Shown here one piece after another: positions 44,978 to 53,799 of a stretch of DNA of 64,000 nucleotides. Origin of the DNA: JAGQKC01 sp965223675. GTDB taxonomy: Bacteria; Nitrospirota; Nitrospiria; Nitrospirales; UBA8639. The stretch spans positions 2,666,001 to 2,730,000 of the forward strand of contig OZ245013.1 of NCBI GenBank assembly GCA_965223675.1, in the 5' to 3' direction. The notes beneath the pieces were generated by a model. That model was not told the DNA's origin. It ran no database searches and saw only the letters and a program-made list of their open reading frames with translations. The first letter of the stretch is position 1. Every line of letters starts with the position of its first letter. A program made the position numbers and the translations under genes.

Positions 44978-47791
44978 ATGGCTAAAAACCGTCGACGAAC
45001 ATTATGGTGGGGGCTTTTTGGCCTTCTCTTGCTCCCAATCGCGCTATACGGGTGTTTCCCAATGATCGCGACTGCGCTGGTGAAGGAAGGCTTAACTCAA
45101 CAAGGGTTTAAGAACGTCACAATCCGAATCGGGTATCCAAATACTGTTGTCCTTCCAATCCATATTTTGGACTTTGAAAAGAACGTCTCTGGAGAACTCT
45201 ATCATGCGACGTTCAGGAATGTTGACCTTGAATATCATATCTCCCGACTTCTCAAGGGCCAGTTGCAGCGAATCGTGATTGGAAACGGAGAACTCGTGAT
45301 TAGTTCCCCGGCTTCCCCCTCAATACCCACGACACCTGTACCAAAAGACGTTAACTCATCCTCTCCTCCACCAACGACATCTCTCACCATAGAGGAAATA
45401 TTCGCACCCTTGCCTATGCCACCATTCGAAGAACTAATTGTAGGTGAGGTGTCTATTCATCGCTCTCAAATAGACAATCCCTTACAACAGATACTCGTGA
45501 AGGGTTCATTAAACACAAGAAATGGGACGCTGCACAGTCATATCGACATTCAGGGACCTGATATCTCAGACTATGAAATCACACTATCCGGAGAATCACT
45601 TGGTGATGCAAACATTGCCGTCCTCTCTCCCAGATCTACTCAGCCCACACTCATTCGCTTTACTTCTCAAGCAACGCGAGTCAACGACAATATTCAGCTT
45701 CAAGCCTCTCTTAACATCGACATCGCCAATGTTGCCAAACTTGTCCAGCTGTTTTATCCCGTAGATCATAGCCTCACACAGATGACCGGGACCATTACAG
45801 CCGATTGGAATGGCACACTTCCACGGGAAGTTTCGGCAGATGCCATCGTTGAAGAAAAAGTTGGAACCATAGAGGGCACGATTCAGATTCGTGCCGACCT
45901 TCCACAACTCAAGCCATATGTCCAGAACATCACCGTGGAGGCCAACGGCAAGTTTGCAGCTACTCATGACAGAGTCAGCTGGACTCTATCGAAGGACTCA
46001 CAAGCTTCGGGGAAAATACGCGCCGATCAGCTCTCACTACCGGAATCTGTTCATTCAATCGTTCCGATGAATGGGCACCAACTTTCCTTAAACGTTTCCA
46101 AGTCTATAACGGGCCAACTCATTTTAACTAACGATACTCCATCTTTTACAGCAAAGGGGGTCATTCAAGGCGACTATAGCATTGAAGACTTCCCAAGCAC
46201 TCTTAATTTTTCTGTAAATCATGTCACCGGTCTATCGTTTCAGGAACTCATGGTAAAGGGAGATTTTCTGTTTACTGGTACCTTAAGAAAACAGCTTGAA
46301 CCTCATGTCCCCGTTAAACAGATCATGTGGAATCTTTCAGGAAAGACATTCTTACGAAAAGAAACACTGACCGTTTCACTCGAACCACAATCTTCTTTAA
46401 AAGCAAGTATGCTGCCAATCGATAAACTTCATATTCCACAAGCTGGCCTGACGTTTCAGAAAACTTTTACTGGAACCTATGACGTCAAAGGCCAACGATG
46501 GGAAGCGGATTCGCTCAACCTCAAAATCCACACACCGCAAGTGACGTGGGAAGACAAGACGTTAGATATCCAGAACATTAAACTCAACATGAATGTTCTA
46601 AAAGGCTCTCCTTCAACGTGGGAGACAAAAGGGCAAATCGTTGTCTTGGGAATAGAGACCACCATCAATAACATCACACCTCCAAAGACAAATTGGAAAT
46701 TCCTATTTTCTGCGAAACCGGAGATTCTTCTTGTTAGGCTACTCGGACAAACATCCGACGCACAGGTGTCCCTCTATGGAAGCCTACGCCAACACTTCAT
46801 CACGAAAGAGGGAAAACTCAACTTGAAGCTGCCCCCCATCACATTTTCGCCCACTGACTTCAATCTCCGAGACAGCATCAAGCCTTGGTCATACCCTGTC
46901 GACATCACAGCCGGCCAAATATCTAGTGATGCCGAAGCGTTCTGGACATTACCAACGGAGATAAACCAACAGCCATTTACCATCACAGACGCCAAGGTCA
47001 TGCTCAACATCAACAAGCTAGGAGGGCATTACGAAAACATTATTCTCGAGGGGTTGAGTTCCAACATGACTTTTGTCAGTGCTGACACCTGGTCCATGCC
47101 CCAACCAGTGTCTGTCACACTTGCCAAGCTGGAAACTGGGATAACCATTTCAAATATGTTCATGAATTTTCATCTTGAACCGATTCCAGACTTCGCGATC
47201 CCTCGGGTAAAGATCAACAAGTTTTTAGCACAGATGTTTGCAGGAAAAGTCTCCAGTAAGGACTTTGTATTTGACCCTTCCAAATCAAGGCATCAATTGA
47301 CTCTCCATGCAGAAGGGCTCGACATCGGAAAGATTCTCAAGCTAGAACAACAAGAAGGACTTCAAGGGACGGGACTCCTCGATGGGACCATTCCTGTTAC
47401 ATTCACCGAGAATGGGGTCGAGGTAGACGACGGAAACCTTGCAGCTCGGCCTCCTGGCGGTATTATTCGATATCAAACAGCAGAAGGAACCGCAGAAACG
47501 CTTAAAAAAACTAACGAGAATATGAACTTAGTTTTGCAAGCACTGAACAATTTCCACTATGATGTTCTGACGATGAGAGCAAATTACGACGACACTGGCA
47601 AGTTGTTACTCGCAACAAAATTAGAAGGGAAAAATCCTGACCTTCAACTCGGAAAGCGGATTCACTTTAATTTAAACGTTGAAGAAAACATCCCTGCCCT
47701 ACTCAAAAGCCTGCAAGTTGCAAAGGACATCGAAGGTCGAATAGAAAAGTTGATACAGCGTTCGGAAGAAAAACTCATACAAGGACTCTAA
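44978..47791 (+). CDS. ydbH: YdbH-type intermembrane phospholipid transport protein
   Basis: 937-residue AsmA/VPS13-like bridge protein. The N terminus has one inner-membrane anchor (TLWWGLFGLLLLPIALYG). The long periplasmic part is repetitive beta-sheet, rich in alternating hydrophobic strands, consistent with a hydrophobic groove. The C-terminal DctA-YdbH domain (about 760-937) shows GLDIGKILKLEQQEGLQGTG, LDGTIPVTF and the Y..A.GTAETLKK stretch. In E. coli YdbH pairs with the lipoprotein YnbE to carry phospholipids to the outer membrane. ynbE and ydbL homologues follow directly, supporting the call. Confidence 0.9.
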   Translation: MAKNRRRTLWWGLFGLLLLPIALYGCFPMIATALVKEGLTQQGFKNVTIRIGYPNTVVLPIHILDFEKNVSGELYHATFRNVDLEYHISRLLKGQLQRIVIGNGELVISSPASPSIPTTPVPKDVNSSSPPPTTSLTIEEIFAPLPMPPFEELIVGEVSIHRSQIDNPLQQILVKGSLNTRNGTLHSHIDIQGPDISDYEITLSGESLGDANIAVLSPRSTQPTLIRFTSQATRVNDNIQLQASLNIDIANVAKLVQLFYPVDHSLTQMTGTITADWNGTLPREVSADAIVEEKVGTIEGTIQIRADLPQLKPYVQNITVEANGKFAATHDRVSWTLSKDSQASGKIRADQLSLPESVHSIVPMNGHQLSLNVSKSITGQLILTNDTPSFTAKGVIQGDYSIEDFPSTLNFSVNHVTGLSFQELMVKGDFLFTGTLRKQLEPHVPVKQIMWNLSGKTFLRKETLTVSLEPQSSLKASMLPIDKLHIPQAGLTFQKTFTGTYDVKGQRWEADSLNLKIHTPQVTWEDKTLDIQNIKLNMNVLKGSPSTWETKGQIVVLGIETTINNITPPKTNWKFLFSAKPEILLVRLLGQTSDAQVSLYGSLRQHFITKEGKLNLKLPPITFSPTDFNLRDSIKPWSYPVDITAGQISSDAEAFWTLPTEINQQPFTITDAKVMLNINKLGGHYENIILEGLSSNMTFVSADTWSMPQPVSVTLAKLETGITISNMFMNFHLEPIPDFAIPRVKINKFLAQMFAGKVSSKDFVFDPSKSRHQLTLHAEGLDIGKILKLEQQEGLQGTGLLDGTIPVTFTENGVEVDDGNLAARPPGGIIRYQTAEGTAETLKKTNENMNLVLQALNNFHYDVLTMRANYDDTGKLLLATKLEGKNPDLQLGKRIHFNLNVEENIPALLKSLQVAKDIEGRIEKLIQRSEEKLIQGL

Positions 47792-47887
47792 CCTGGGATT
47801 TCCCATTCGACTTTGAAAAGTCTTTAAAACGACTGAATGCTATCACGAACATAACAGAAACACATCATTTACGAAGGTCTACACACT

Positions 47888-48106
47888 ATGAACAGACGTC
47901 ACAGGTTTTCCATGACAACCATCGTCATGTCTTTGACTGCAGTGCTGCTATTTTTTACGAGCTGTACCCCAACCGCTCGGGTCGAGGTTGCGGCTCCAGA
48001 GAAACCCATCACGATTAACCTTAATGTAAAAATAGATCATGAAGTACGAGTCAAGGTCGAAAAAGAACTCGATCAAGTGCTTTCTGAAGATAGCGATTTA
48101 TTCTAG
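47888..48106 (+). CDS. ynbE: YnbE family outer-membrane lipoprotein
   Basis: 72-residue lipoprotein: the signal ends LLFFTSC with the lipidated Cys near 26. The mature part TPTARVEVAAPEKPITINLNVKIDHEVRVKVEKEL is the conserved YnbE sequence, including the ITINLNVKI strand through which YnbE stacks on YdbH by beta-strand augmentation. It lies 97 bases after ydbH and 18 bases before ydbL; GAAGG lies before the start. It would anchor the bridge in the outer membrane. Confidence 0.9.
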   Translation: MNRRHRFSMTTIVMSLTAVLLFFTSCTPTARVEVAAPEKPITINLNVKIDHEVRVKVEKELDQVLSEDSDLF

Positions 48107-48124
48107 TCAGAACGGAGAAGAATC

Positions 48125-48481
48125 ATGAAATCAATTTCGACTTTATCATTCTATACAGCTCTCATCACTATGCTCATTATGGTGAGTCTCGGTTTGGGCA
48201 GTCTTGCATTTGCTGCCCCGTTGGAAGAGGCTAAGGCACAAGGCTATCTTGGTGAAACCTCCAGCGGGTATCTTGGTCTGGTTACACCTTCTGCTCCAGC
48301 AGATATGAAAGCGTTGATGAATGAGGTTAATCAAAAGCGAAAAGCTAAGTACCAAGAAATCGCCAAACGAAATAAAACAACTCTGAAGGCTGTCGAGGCG
48401 TTAGCTGCCAAGACCGCTATTTCAAAAACCCAGGCAGGACATTATATTCAGCGGCCTGATGGGACGTGGCAGAAGAAGTAA
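48125..48481 (+). CDS. ydbL: YdbL family (DUF1318) periplasmic protein
   Basis: 118 residues with a signal peptide (LITMLIMVSLGLGSLAFA, cleavage after AFA) and a compact mature domain. AKAQGYLGETSSGYLGLV, the alpha-helical LMNEVNQKRKAKYQEIAKRNKTTLKAVEALAA and the terminal YIQRPDGTWQKK are DUF1318/YdbL hallmarks. In E. coli YdbL assists proper assembly of YnbE with YdbH. AGAACGGAG precedes the ATG. Third gene of the operon. Confidence 0.9.
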   Translation: MKSISTLSFYTALITMLIMVSLGLGSLAFAAPLEEAKAQGYLGETSSGYLGLVTPSAPADMKALMNEVNQKRKAKYQEIAKRNKTTLKAVEALAAKTAISKTQAGHYIQRPDGTWQKK

Positions 48482-48540
48482 ATGCGGGTTCTCTGCTGTG
48501 CGATTATAATTCATAACTCCGTTCTCACCTGACAGGGTGT

Positions 48541-48670
48541 GCCTAACAGACTGTGATAGTTCAGCTCAAAAACGGACGTCGGGAACAGGGTCTGTTTATC
48601 AAGCGGTAGTCGGCCAAAAACGGCCGCTGTGGGGCGGTAATTGCAGCGATTTGTTATTCGGCGTTGGCGT
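48541..48670 (-). other. Possible attC-like palindromic region
   Basis: Read on the minus strand, the DUF1428 pseudogene ends in a TAACAAATCGCTGCA stretch, passes a CGGCC/GGCCG hairpin, and about 110 bases later reaches CTGTTAGGC. This spacing and the TAAC...GTTAGGC ends recall integron attC recombination sites, but the arms pair only weakly and no integrase is visible. Very tentative. Confidence 0.2.
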
Positions 48671-49033
48671 TAGATGATAGAACGAACGACTGGAACCCGC
48701 CGTATGCCATCCGTTCAGCATCAAAACCTGAATTCGATGAATTGATCAAATCCGCCATTCTTGGGTCAGCCGCGACCTTCTCATTTGCTAAATCACGTGC
48801 CTCACGAAATTCAAATACCACCCATCCAAACACGATGGCTTCACCCTCGGTTGCGGCTGCGAGATCAGTGAATGAGCGCGCTCCCTCAAGTATCAAGTCG
48901 TCGCTGACATATTCCCTGTATTCGAGCGCGCCGTGTTCCTTCCGAATATCTGCAACCACTTCAACAAGACGTTTATACTCGTCTAGGCGATCGCGAGAAA
49001 TGGGTAAACGAATCCGTCGATATAGTGAGCCAT
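48654..49033 (-). pseudogene. DUF1428 family gene, frameshifted
   Basis: The 101-codon frame at 48654-48959 encodes the bulk of a DUF1428 protein (KEHGALEYREYVSDDLI, IVFGWVVFEFREARDLANEKV, MADLI, FDAERMAYGGFQSF). Its missing N terminus is found upstream in another frame: ATG at 49033 gives MAHYIDGFVYP, and after a one-base slip in the GTTTACCC run the correct frame resumes as ISRDRLDEYKRLVEVVADIRK. A single lost T in a homopolymer would explain it. Family members are small proteins related to ABM-type dimeric barrels; function unknown. Either a recent pseudogene or an assembly error. Confidence 0.8.
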
Positions 49034-49415
49034 GCTTGCTCCAATAGTGACAACTAATCTTAGCCGGAAAACTACTATTTGTCTCACAAAATTTCAGCGA
49101 AACGCACCTATATCGAATAAACCGCGAACGCCTGCTTGGAGTCGCTTCCTGCCAATTTCAGAAGTTATTGGTATTGAAGTAGCTGGTACGTTATCAGAGT
49201 TATTCTTGTCCGATCATGTGATCGAAATAAACAACTTCACCTGTTGCGCAATGAGCTGTAAAGATTGTAGCGTTAGACGTCTCTGTCAGTTCCGTCATTG
49301 ATCGACTCAGCCCATGCCTTAAGATTGATCGTAGAAGCTTTTTCAAACTCGCCATCTCAAAAAACATTGGCAAATTGATATTTCGACAGTTCATCCGACA
49401 CCGTACATTCTTCTA
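49034..49415. other. Region of unclear short ORFs
   Basis: About 380 bases between the DUF1428 pseudogene and the IS fragment. A 64-codon minus-strand frame (49200-49394, containing MASLKKLLRSILRHGLSRSM and FTAHCATGEVVYFDHMIGQE) looks partly protein-like but has no recognised family and no ribosome binding site. It may be another gene remnant. Confidence 0.3.
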
Positions 49416-49703
49416 GGGCGTGTTCACAATTCATCACCTGTCAAGTATAATTCTCGCCATCATATGAGCCTTTTGTCTGCAGGAGGTACGATGGCACGGA
49501 AGCTGTTGCGAATCGATCAATGGGCCAAACTCCAAGACATCCTACCAGGAAAAGCAATGGATTGTGGTGTCACGGCAACCGACAACCGGCAGTTTCTGGA
49601 AGCCGTCTTGTGGATTATGCGCACGGGCGCCCCGTGGCGGGATTTGCCGGAAGAGTATGGTCGCTGGCATACCTTGAATTCAAGAACCCAAGTAATGGAT
49701 TAG
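49416..49703 (+). mobile_element. IS5-family insertion sequence fragment
   Basis: Left end GGGCGTGTTCACAA at 49416 looks like a terminal repeat of IS5-group elements. It is followed by a transposase N terminus in a DUF4096-type frame: ARKLLRIDQWAKLQDILPGK, then DNRQFLEAVLWIMRTGAPWRDLPEEYGRWHT. The match breaks immediately after GRWHT, at the point where intact transposases continue, so only about 75 codons survive and the right end is missing. AGGAGG precedes the internal ATG. Inactive remnant. Confidence 0.8.
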
Positions 49704-49756
49704 CTTAGCAAGCCGACTGTCTGGTGGCCAACAACACCCATCAGGGTTTGATACTT

Positions 49757-49814
49757 TGACATCTTGCATTATCAGCTATCTTACAGTAAAATGGATCTAA
49801 AGTAGATCCATTTT
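49757..49814 (+). promoter_or_regulatory. Promoter and operator palindrome of TA module
   Basis: A TTGACA at 49757 with a poor TATCTT-like element 15-16 bases on is a possible promoter. Directly after it lies a perfect palindrome, arms AAAATGGATCTA (49788-49799) and TAGATCCATTTT (49803-49814) around a three-base centre. It ends 11 bases before the antitoxin ATG, the position expected for the autoregulatory operator of a ribbon-helix-helix antitoxin. Confidence 0.7.
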
Positions 49815-49825
49815 GGATTCAATAC

Positions 49826-50062
49826 ATGCCAACCAATCTCTCGATTAAAAATGTTCCCGATCGTTTAATGTCACGTCTTCGTAAACGAGCGGCAAAACAT
49901 CACCGATCGTTACAAGGGGAAGTTCTTGCCATCATCGAATCTAGTGTAGAATCTCCATCTCTACTCACGCCTTCCCAGGCATTGTCCCAAGTACGGCAAT
50001 TAGGACTCAAGACTCCTAGAGAAGCCGCCTCGATCATTCGAAAAGACAGAGATGCCCGATAA
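49826..50062 (+). CDS. FitA/VapB-like ribbon-helix-helix antitoxin
   Basis: 78 residues. The N-terminal NLSIKNVPDRLMSRLRKRAAKHHRSLQGEVLAIIES is an Arc/FitA-type ribbon-helix-helix DNA-binding domain, and the C-terminal half (LSQVRQLGLKTPREAASIIRKDRD) would wrap the toxin. Its last eleven bases overlap the toxin start, consistent with coupled translation. A perfect palindrome just upstream is its likely operator. The module sits inside a zone of gene remnants, as such modules often do. Confidence 0.87.
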   Translation: MPTNLSIKNVPDRLMSRLRKRAAKHHRSLQGEVLAIIESSVESPSLLTPSQALSQVRQLGLKTPREAASIIRKDRDAR

Positions 50063-50429
50063 GGTCATTGATGCCTCAGCATTAGCTGCTATTCTTTTCG
50101 CAGAACCTGATGCGGATACGATACTCAAAAAAATAGAAGGTACCACCTTATCTGCACCAAGCCTTCTATCATATGAACTTTCCAATGTGTGCCTTCAAAA
50201 AACGCGACGATACCCCTCTCAACGAACTGCGTTGCTGCAAGGGCTAAACTTGCTCATGCAAATGCAGATTACCTATCACGAAGTTCATCCTATAGAAATT
50301 GTCGTTCTTGCTGAAGAACGAGCTCTCACGACCTATGATGCTGCATATCTCTGGCTCGCCCATGAACTCACCTGCCCCCTTGTTACATTAGATCGGAAGT
50401 TAGCAAAAGCCGCTCGTGATTCACATTAA
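50052..50429 (+). CDS. VapC-type PIN ribonuclease toxin, second module
   Basis: 125-residue PIN-domain RNase. It starts VIDASALAAILFAEP with the first Asp and has SYELSNVC with the conserved Glu near residue 44. TTYDAAYLWLAHEL gives the Asp near 96 and LVTLDRKLAKAA the Asp near 115, so all four catalytic acids are present. It is intact and translationally coupled to the antitoxin. The first module at 26854-27509 belongs to a different VapB type. Confidence 0.88.
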   Translation: MPDKVIDASALAAILFAEPDADTILKKIEGTTLSAPSLLSYELSNVCLQKTRRYPSQRTALLQGLNLLMQMQITYHEVHPIEIVVLAEERALTTYDAAYLWLAHELTCPLVTLDRKLAKAARDSH

Positions 50430-51566
50430 CGGCTTTTGTGTGAAAAGCCCCACAAAAATCGAAACACTTTTTTCAATAGGTTTATATGACGTCTCGTTAC
50501 GGAAGAATTGGGGTCATTGCTTGATTTTGCATAATTTCTGCGCCTGGACTTGCCGCCCATTACCGCCAGCGGTCACATGATACAGGGGCCTGCACACGCG
50601 AGGCGTAATTGTCGAGCCATCAGAACAAGACGCAAAGGTTCTTGACAGCTTTCCTGAAGGAAATCAAGTTTGGTTTTCTTATTATGCTAATTTTTTCGAG
50701 ATGAGAAGATGAAGAGTGGCAAAGACCAAAAAATTACCGTTGTTGAGTTTCGAGGCGATCGAGTCTTGATTTGAGCATCCCAACATCCGCCTCGAGTGTA
50801 TTACAATCCCCTCATACCTTAATGTAAGGCTATATCATGGTAATTTGAAAGAAAGTTACAGCAAATTCAATCGACGTCTGGCGAGGTATCCTCCACGCTG
50901 TCACAAAGTATACAACAACGGAAATTCCATCAATAGAAATTAGTACGGTTCGATTCTGCCAGATTTACGTTCTGAAAGTAGTTGACCGGATCATATAATA
51001 GATTGGGGTTGGGCCTAAATATTGATTTTCTCATTATTAATGCCTGATGTCAGGACTTACGATACCATTCCCATTATGATGGGTCGACAACCGCCGGTTG
51101 CCACTAACCCCGGAAAGGTCCGCGTTAATGGGTCTGTTGAAAAAATCCGTCAGCGGCGTTCTCACCCTCTCGCCGCTCAAACCCCGCGTGGGACATGAAC
51201 GTGACACAAGCGCAAGGGCAGTCACACCATATTCGCTAACATCTTCCCGATTCGCGAGAGATCCGTGCTCACGTCATGCCCTAGGGCTGCTGTCATCACA
51301 ATCGTAAAGTCCTCTATGCCTATGGAGCCAAGTCTGAACAGGAGAAGCCAGATTCCTCATCCCCAATCGTGCCCTAGCGCTGCGCGCGTCCAAATGGCTG
51401 CAGCCCTGCTGAACGGAATTTTTTGAACCGACCCGAAGCTTCTGATCGTCAACGTATTCCTAGGCATTTAGGGCTAATGTTATTCTGAATATTCAACACT
51501 CCCTTAAGTACTGTGTTCGATCAAAATCTGACACGGTCTGTCAGATCTGATTTGGACTCTTACAAA
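50430..51566. other. Gene-free decay zone
   Basis: More than 1.1 kb without an intact gene. On the plus strand an open stretch at about 50590-50709 reads GVIVEPSEQDAKVLDSFPEG and continues NQVWFSYYANFFEMRR, overlapping by ATGA a tiny second frame (MKSGKDQKITVVEFRGDRVLI). Both look like remnants of a two-gene module. The inverted-repeat element at 51130-51434 occupies the end. Confidence 0.5.
51130..51434. repeat. Inverted-repeat element, copy 3
   Basis: 305-bp non-coding element. The left end GGGTCTGTTGAAAAAATCCG with CGTCAGCGGCGTTCTC, and the right end CCTGCTGAACGGAATTTTTT with ACCGACCC, match the 121-bp copy at 20754-20874, with a longer unrelated middle that contains several hairpin-prone words. 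The ends are imperfect inverted repeats. No transposase inside. Confidence 0.65.
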
Positions 51567-52463
51567 TTAGGATGGCCAAAGCCAGGCTGCTCCACGAACT
51601 CCAGAGGAATCTCCATGTTTAGCCGGAACCAATTTCGTATCCACTCGATCTGAAAATACCCATTCTCCCCAAATCTTAGGCACTCGCTCATAGAACCGCG
51701 TAAAGTTAGACAAGCCACCACCCATGACAATAACTTCAGGATCTATGATATTGATGACGGTGGCTAGACTCCGCGCTAACCAACTTTCATAACGGCGAAG
51801 TGTGTCTTCAGCTCTTGACTCACCTCGTTGAGACAGACGATTGATTTCTTGGGAGGTCGCATTCTGCCCTGTGGTTCGAAAGTATTCTCTCTCAAGACCA
51901 GGACCGGAAAGGAACGTTTCAATACATCCTTGCTTCCCACAATAGCAAGCTTCACCTGGGCGTTCGTCGTCTTCTGGCCATGGCAAAGCGTTATGTCCCC
52001 ATTCACCTGTGATTGAATTTGGTCCACAGAAAGTCTGATCCTTCCAATAAATTCCTCCACCGACACCCGTCCCAAGAATAACTCCGAAAACCAACCGAGT
52101 TCCAGCTGCGGCTCCATCTGTAGCCTCTGAAGTCGTGAAACAATCAGCATCATTGGCTATTCGCACCGGACGATTGAGAAGACTTTCAAGGTCGTCTTGC
52201 AGTCGATGACCGATCAAACAGACAGAATTGGCATTTTTCACAAGCCCTGTGGCGGGAGAAATAGTTCCTGGTATGCCGATACCAATGTGCGCTTGTACAG
52301 CAACATCTTCTTCAATTTCTGATATTAGGTTTTGAATAGTCTCTAACGTTGCGGAATAATTTCCCTGAGGAGTTTGCACACGTCGACGTGCCTGCTCCTT
52401 TCCACTCTCGTCTAATAGGATAGCTTCGATTTTCGTCCCGCCGAGGTCGATTCCAATTCGCAT
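51567..52463 (-). CDS. ROK family sugar kinase (fructokinase-like)
   Basis: 298-residue kinase phosphorylating a hexose with ATP in the cytoplasm. The N-terminal phosphate-binding IGIDLGGTKIEAILLD, the catalytic NDADCFTTSEA and GVILGTGVGGGI are present. The zinc-binding region GEWGHN...CYCGKQGCIETFLSG shows the ROK consensus with a His and three Cys. The form resembles Mak-type fructokinases, though glucose or N-acetylglucosamine specificity cannot be excluded. It stands alone; no sugar transporter is near. Confidence 0.9.
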   Translation of the reverse strand: MRIGIDLGGTKIEAILLDESGKEQARRRVQTPQGNYSATLETIQNLISEIEEDVAVQAHIGIGIPGTISPATGLVKNANSVCLIGHRLQDDLESLLNRPVRIANDADCFTTSEATDGAAAGTRLVFGVILGTGVGGGIYWKDQTFCGPNSITGEWGHNALPWPEDDERPGEACYCGKQGCIETFLSGPGLEREYFRTTGQNATSQEINRLSQRGESRAEDTLRRYESWLARSLATVINIIDPEVIVMGGGLSNFTRFYERVPKIWGEWVFSDRVDTKLVPAKHGDSSGVRGAAWLWPS

Positions 52464-52547
52464 CGCACTCCGCAGCTATGTTCATGCACTGAAATATTAA
52501 TAAAGATCGACCATCTTGATCACGAAGAGATCAAACAATTCCTTCAG

Positions 52548-52979
52548 CTAACGAATGTCTTCTATGGGCGCTTCAGGAATCTGATCAGGCTCAGGGAGTG
52601 GGCGGGGACGCCGGATCGGCTTTTTTTTCAAAAGAGGTAGTAGCTGCTTCTGACGTTCAATTTCGTTCTTACGAAAACGCTCTCGAGCTTCTGAAATTTT
52701 TTTAAGCGCCTCATTCTGTTCTTCCGGTGACATGGTTTTCCATTGCTCAGAATTCTTGAGCGATTCCTCGAAATGCGCAAAAGGAACGGGTTTTCGGTAC
52801 AATCGTTTCGATGGGGGCTTAGACTGTCCTGAGTGTTTCTGCGTGGATTCTTGTGTTGTGGAATCGTGTTGTCGGACTTCTGCGAAGATGGGCCAGACCA
52901 ACCATGGTCCAAGAAAGAAAAACAATACGCACATGCATCTCAATGTAGATCGCATCTTGTGATCATATGTTCGTCGCAT
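52548..52979 (-). CDS. Hypothetical secreted protein (DUF3106-like)
   Basis: 143 residues with an N-terminal hydrophobic segment (CMCVLFFFLGPWLVWPIFA) acting as signal peptide. The mature part is basic with a W..MSPEEQNEALKKISEARERFRK helix, a pattern reminiscent of DUF3106, and a Pro/Arg-rich C terminus (KKPIRRPRPLPEP). Family assignment is by eye only. The start could also be the internal methionine at 52955. Confidence 0.6.
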   Translation of the reverse strand: MRRTYDHKMRSTLRCMCVLFFFLGPWLVWPIFAEVRQHDSTTQESTQKHSGQSKPPSKRLYRKPVPFAHFEESLKNSEQWKTMSPEEQNEALKKISEARERFRKNEIERQKQLLPLLKKKPIRRPRPLPEPDQIPEAPIEDIR

Positions 52980-53196
52980 AAACTATCGTCCAGAAGGACT
53001 TGATTCTAAAAAATAATGGAAGCATTTGCCAAAACACCCTATACTTGAGCTGAATGCCATCTCGTGTTGAAAATGACAACTACTCAGAACCAAGTACTAT
53101 TCGCTGACTGCAAATCATAATTGTGATGATTCTCTTTTTTCAAGCTTAGAATTCTTATCTATGTTTTCCAATATATGTAGCTTAGATCCTCTGAGA

Positions 53197-53799
53197 ATGA
53201 AGAATCGATTAAAGTTCTTATTATTCATACTTATTCTCTTAGCATCCAACCTCTTGAACTCGAGTTGGGCGTCTGCAGAAAATACTTCACCGACACTCTA
53301 TATTGAAATACAAGATAAAGGTATTGCTATTGTCCACGGACGAGTCGATTTACCGACAACTCCAGAGGAGGCATTTAACATTCTCAGCGATTATGAACAA
53401 TGGCCTGCACTCTTTCCCGAAGGCTTTCACATTGAGATAGCCGATTGCTTTGAGAACTGCACGGTTGTGGCTGACATGATTATCCCACACGCCATTGTTC
53501 CGTGGACGACTCATTTACGAGCAAAATCAATAGAGCATCCTCCAAATACATTTGAACTTCACCTCATCGATGGAGATTATTTGCAATACCAATTGAAATG
53601 GGAGTTCGAACCAGGACAGGAAGCGGAGAAAACACATGCGACTATGGATCTTCTCCTTCAACCAAAGGGATGGCTGGCAGAGTGGGCACCGGACTTCTTC
53701 TATGAATGGACTATACGAAAAGGCTTAGAAGACCATTTTAAACGGGTCGAACAACAGGTTACGTTAAAATCAGAAAACTCCTCACGTACGAATCGATGA
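53197..53799 (+). CDS. Exported SRPBCC/START-like lipid-binding protein
   Basis: About 200 residues after a signal peptide (FLLFILILLASNLL, cleavage near SWASA). The mature protein has the SRPBCC order: GIAIVHGRVDLPTTPEEAFNILSDYEQWPALFP at the start, a central sheet (TTHLRAKSIEHPPNTFELHLID, YQLKWEFEP) and a C-terminal amphipathic helix (RKGLEDHFKRVEQQ). Such folds hold hydrophobic ligands. A periplasmic location makes a lipid or quinol carrier conceivable, but no partner is adjacent. ATG 53197 is preferred because it places the signal at the N terminus; 53161 is another option. Confidence 0.72.
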   Translation: MKNRLKFLLFILILLASNLLNSSWASAENTSPTLYIEIQDKGIAIVHGRVDLPTTPEEAFNILSDYEQWPALFPEGFHIEIADCFENCTVVADMIIPHAIVPWTTHLRAKSIEHPPNTFELHLIDGDYLQYQLKWEFEPGQEAEKTHATMDLLLQPKGWLAEWAPDFFYEWTIRKGLEDHFKRVEQQVTLKSENSSRTNR

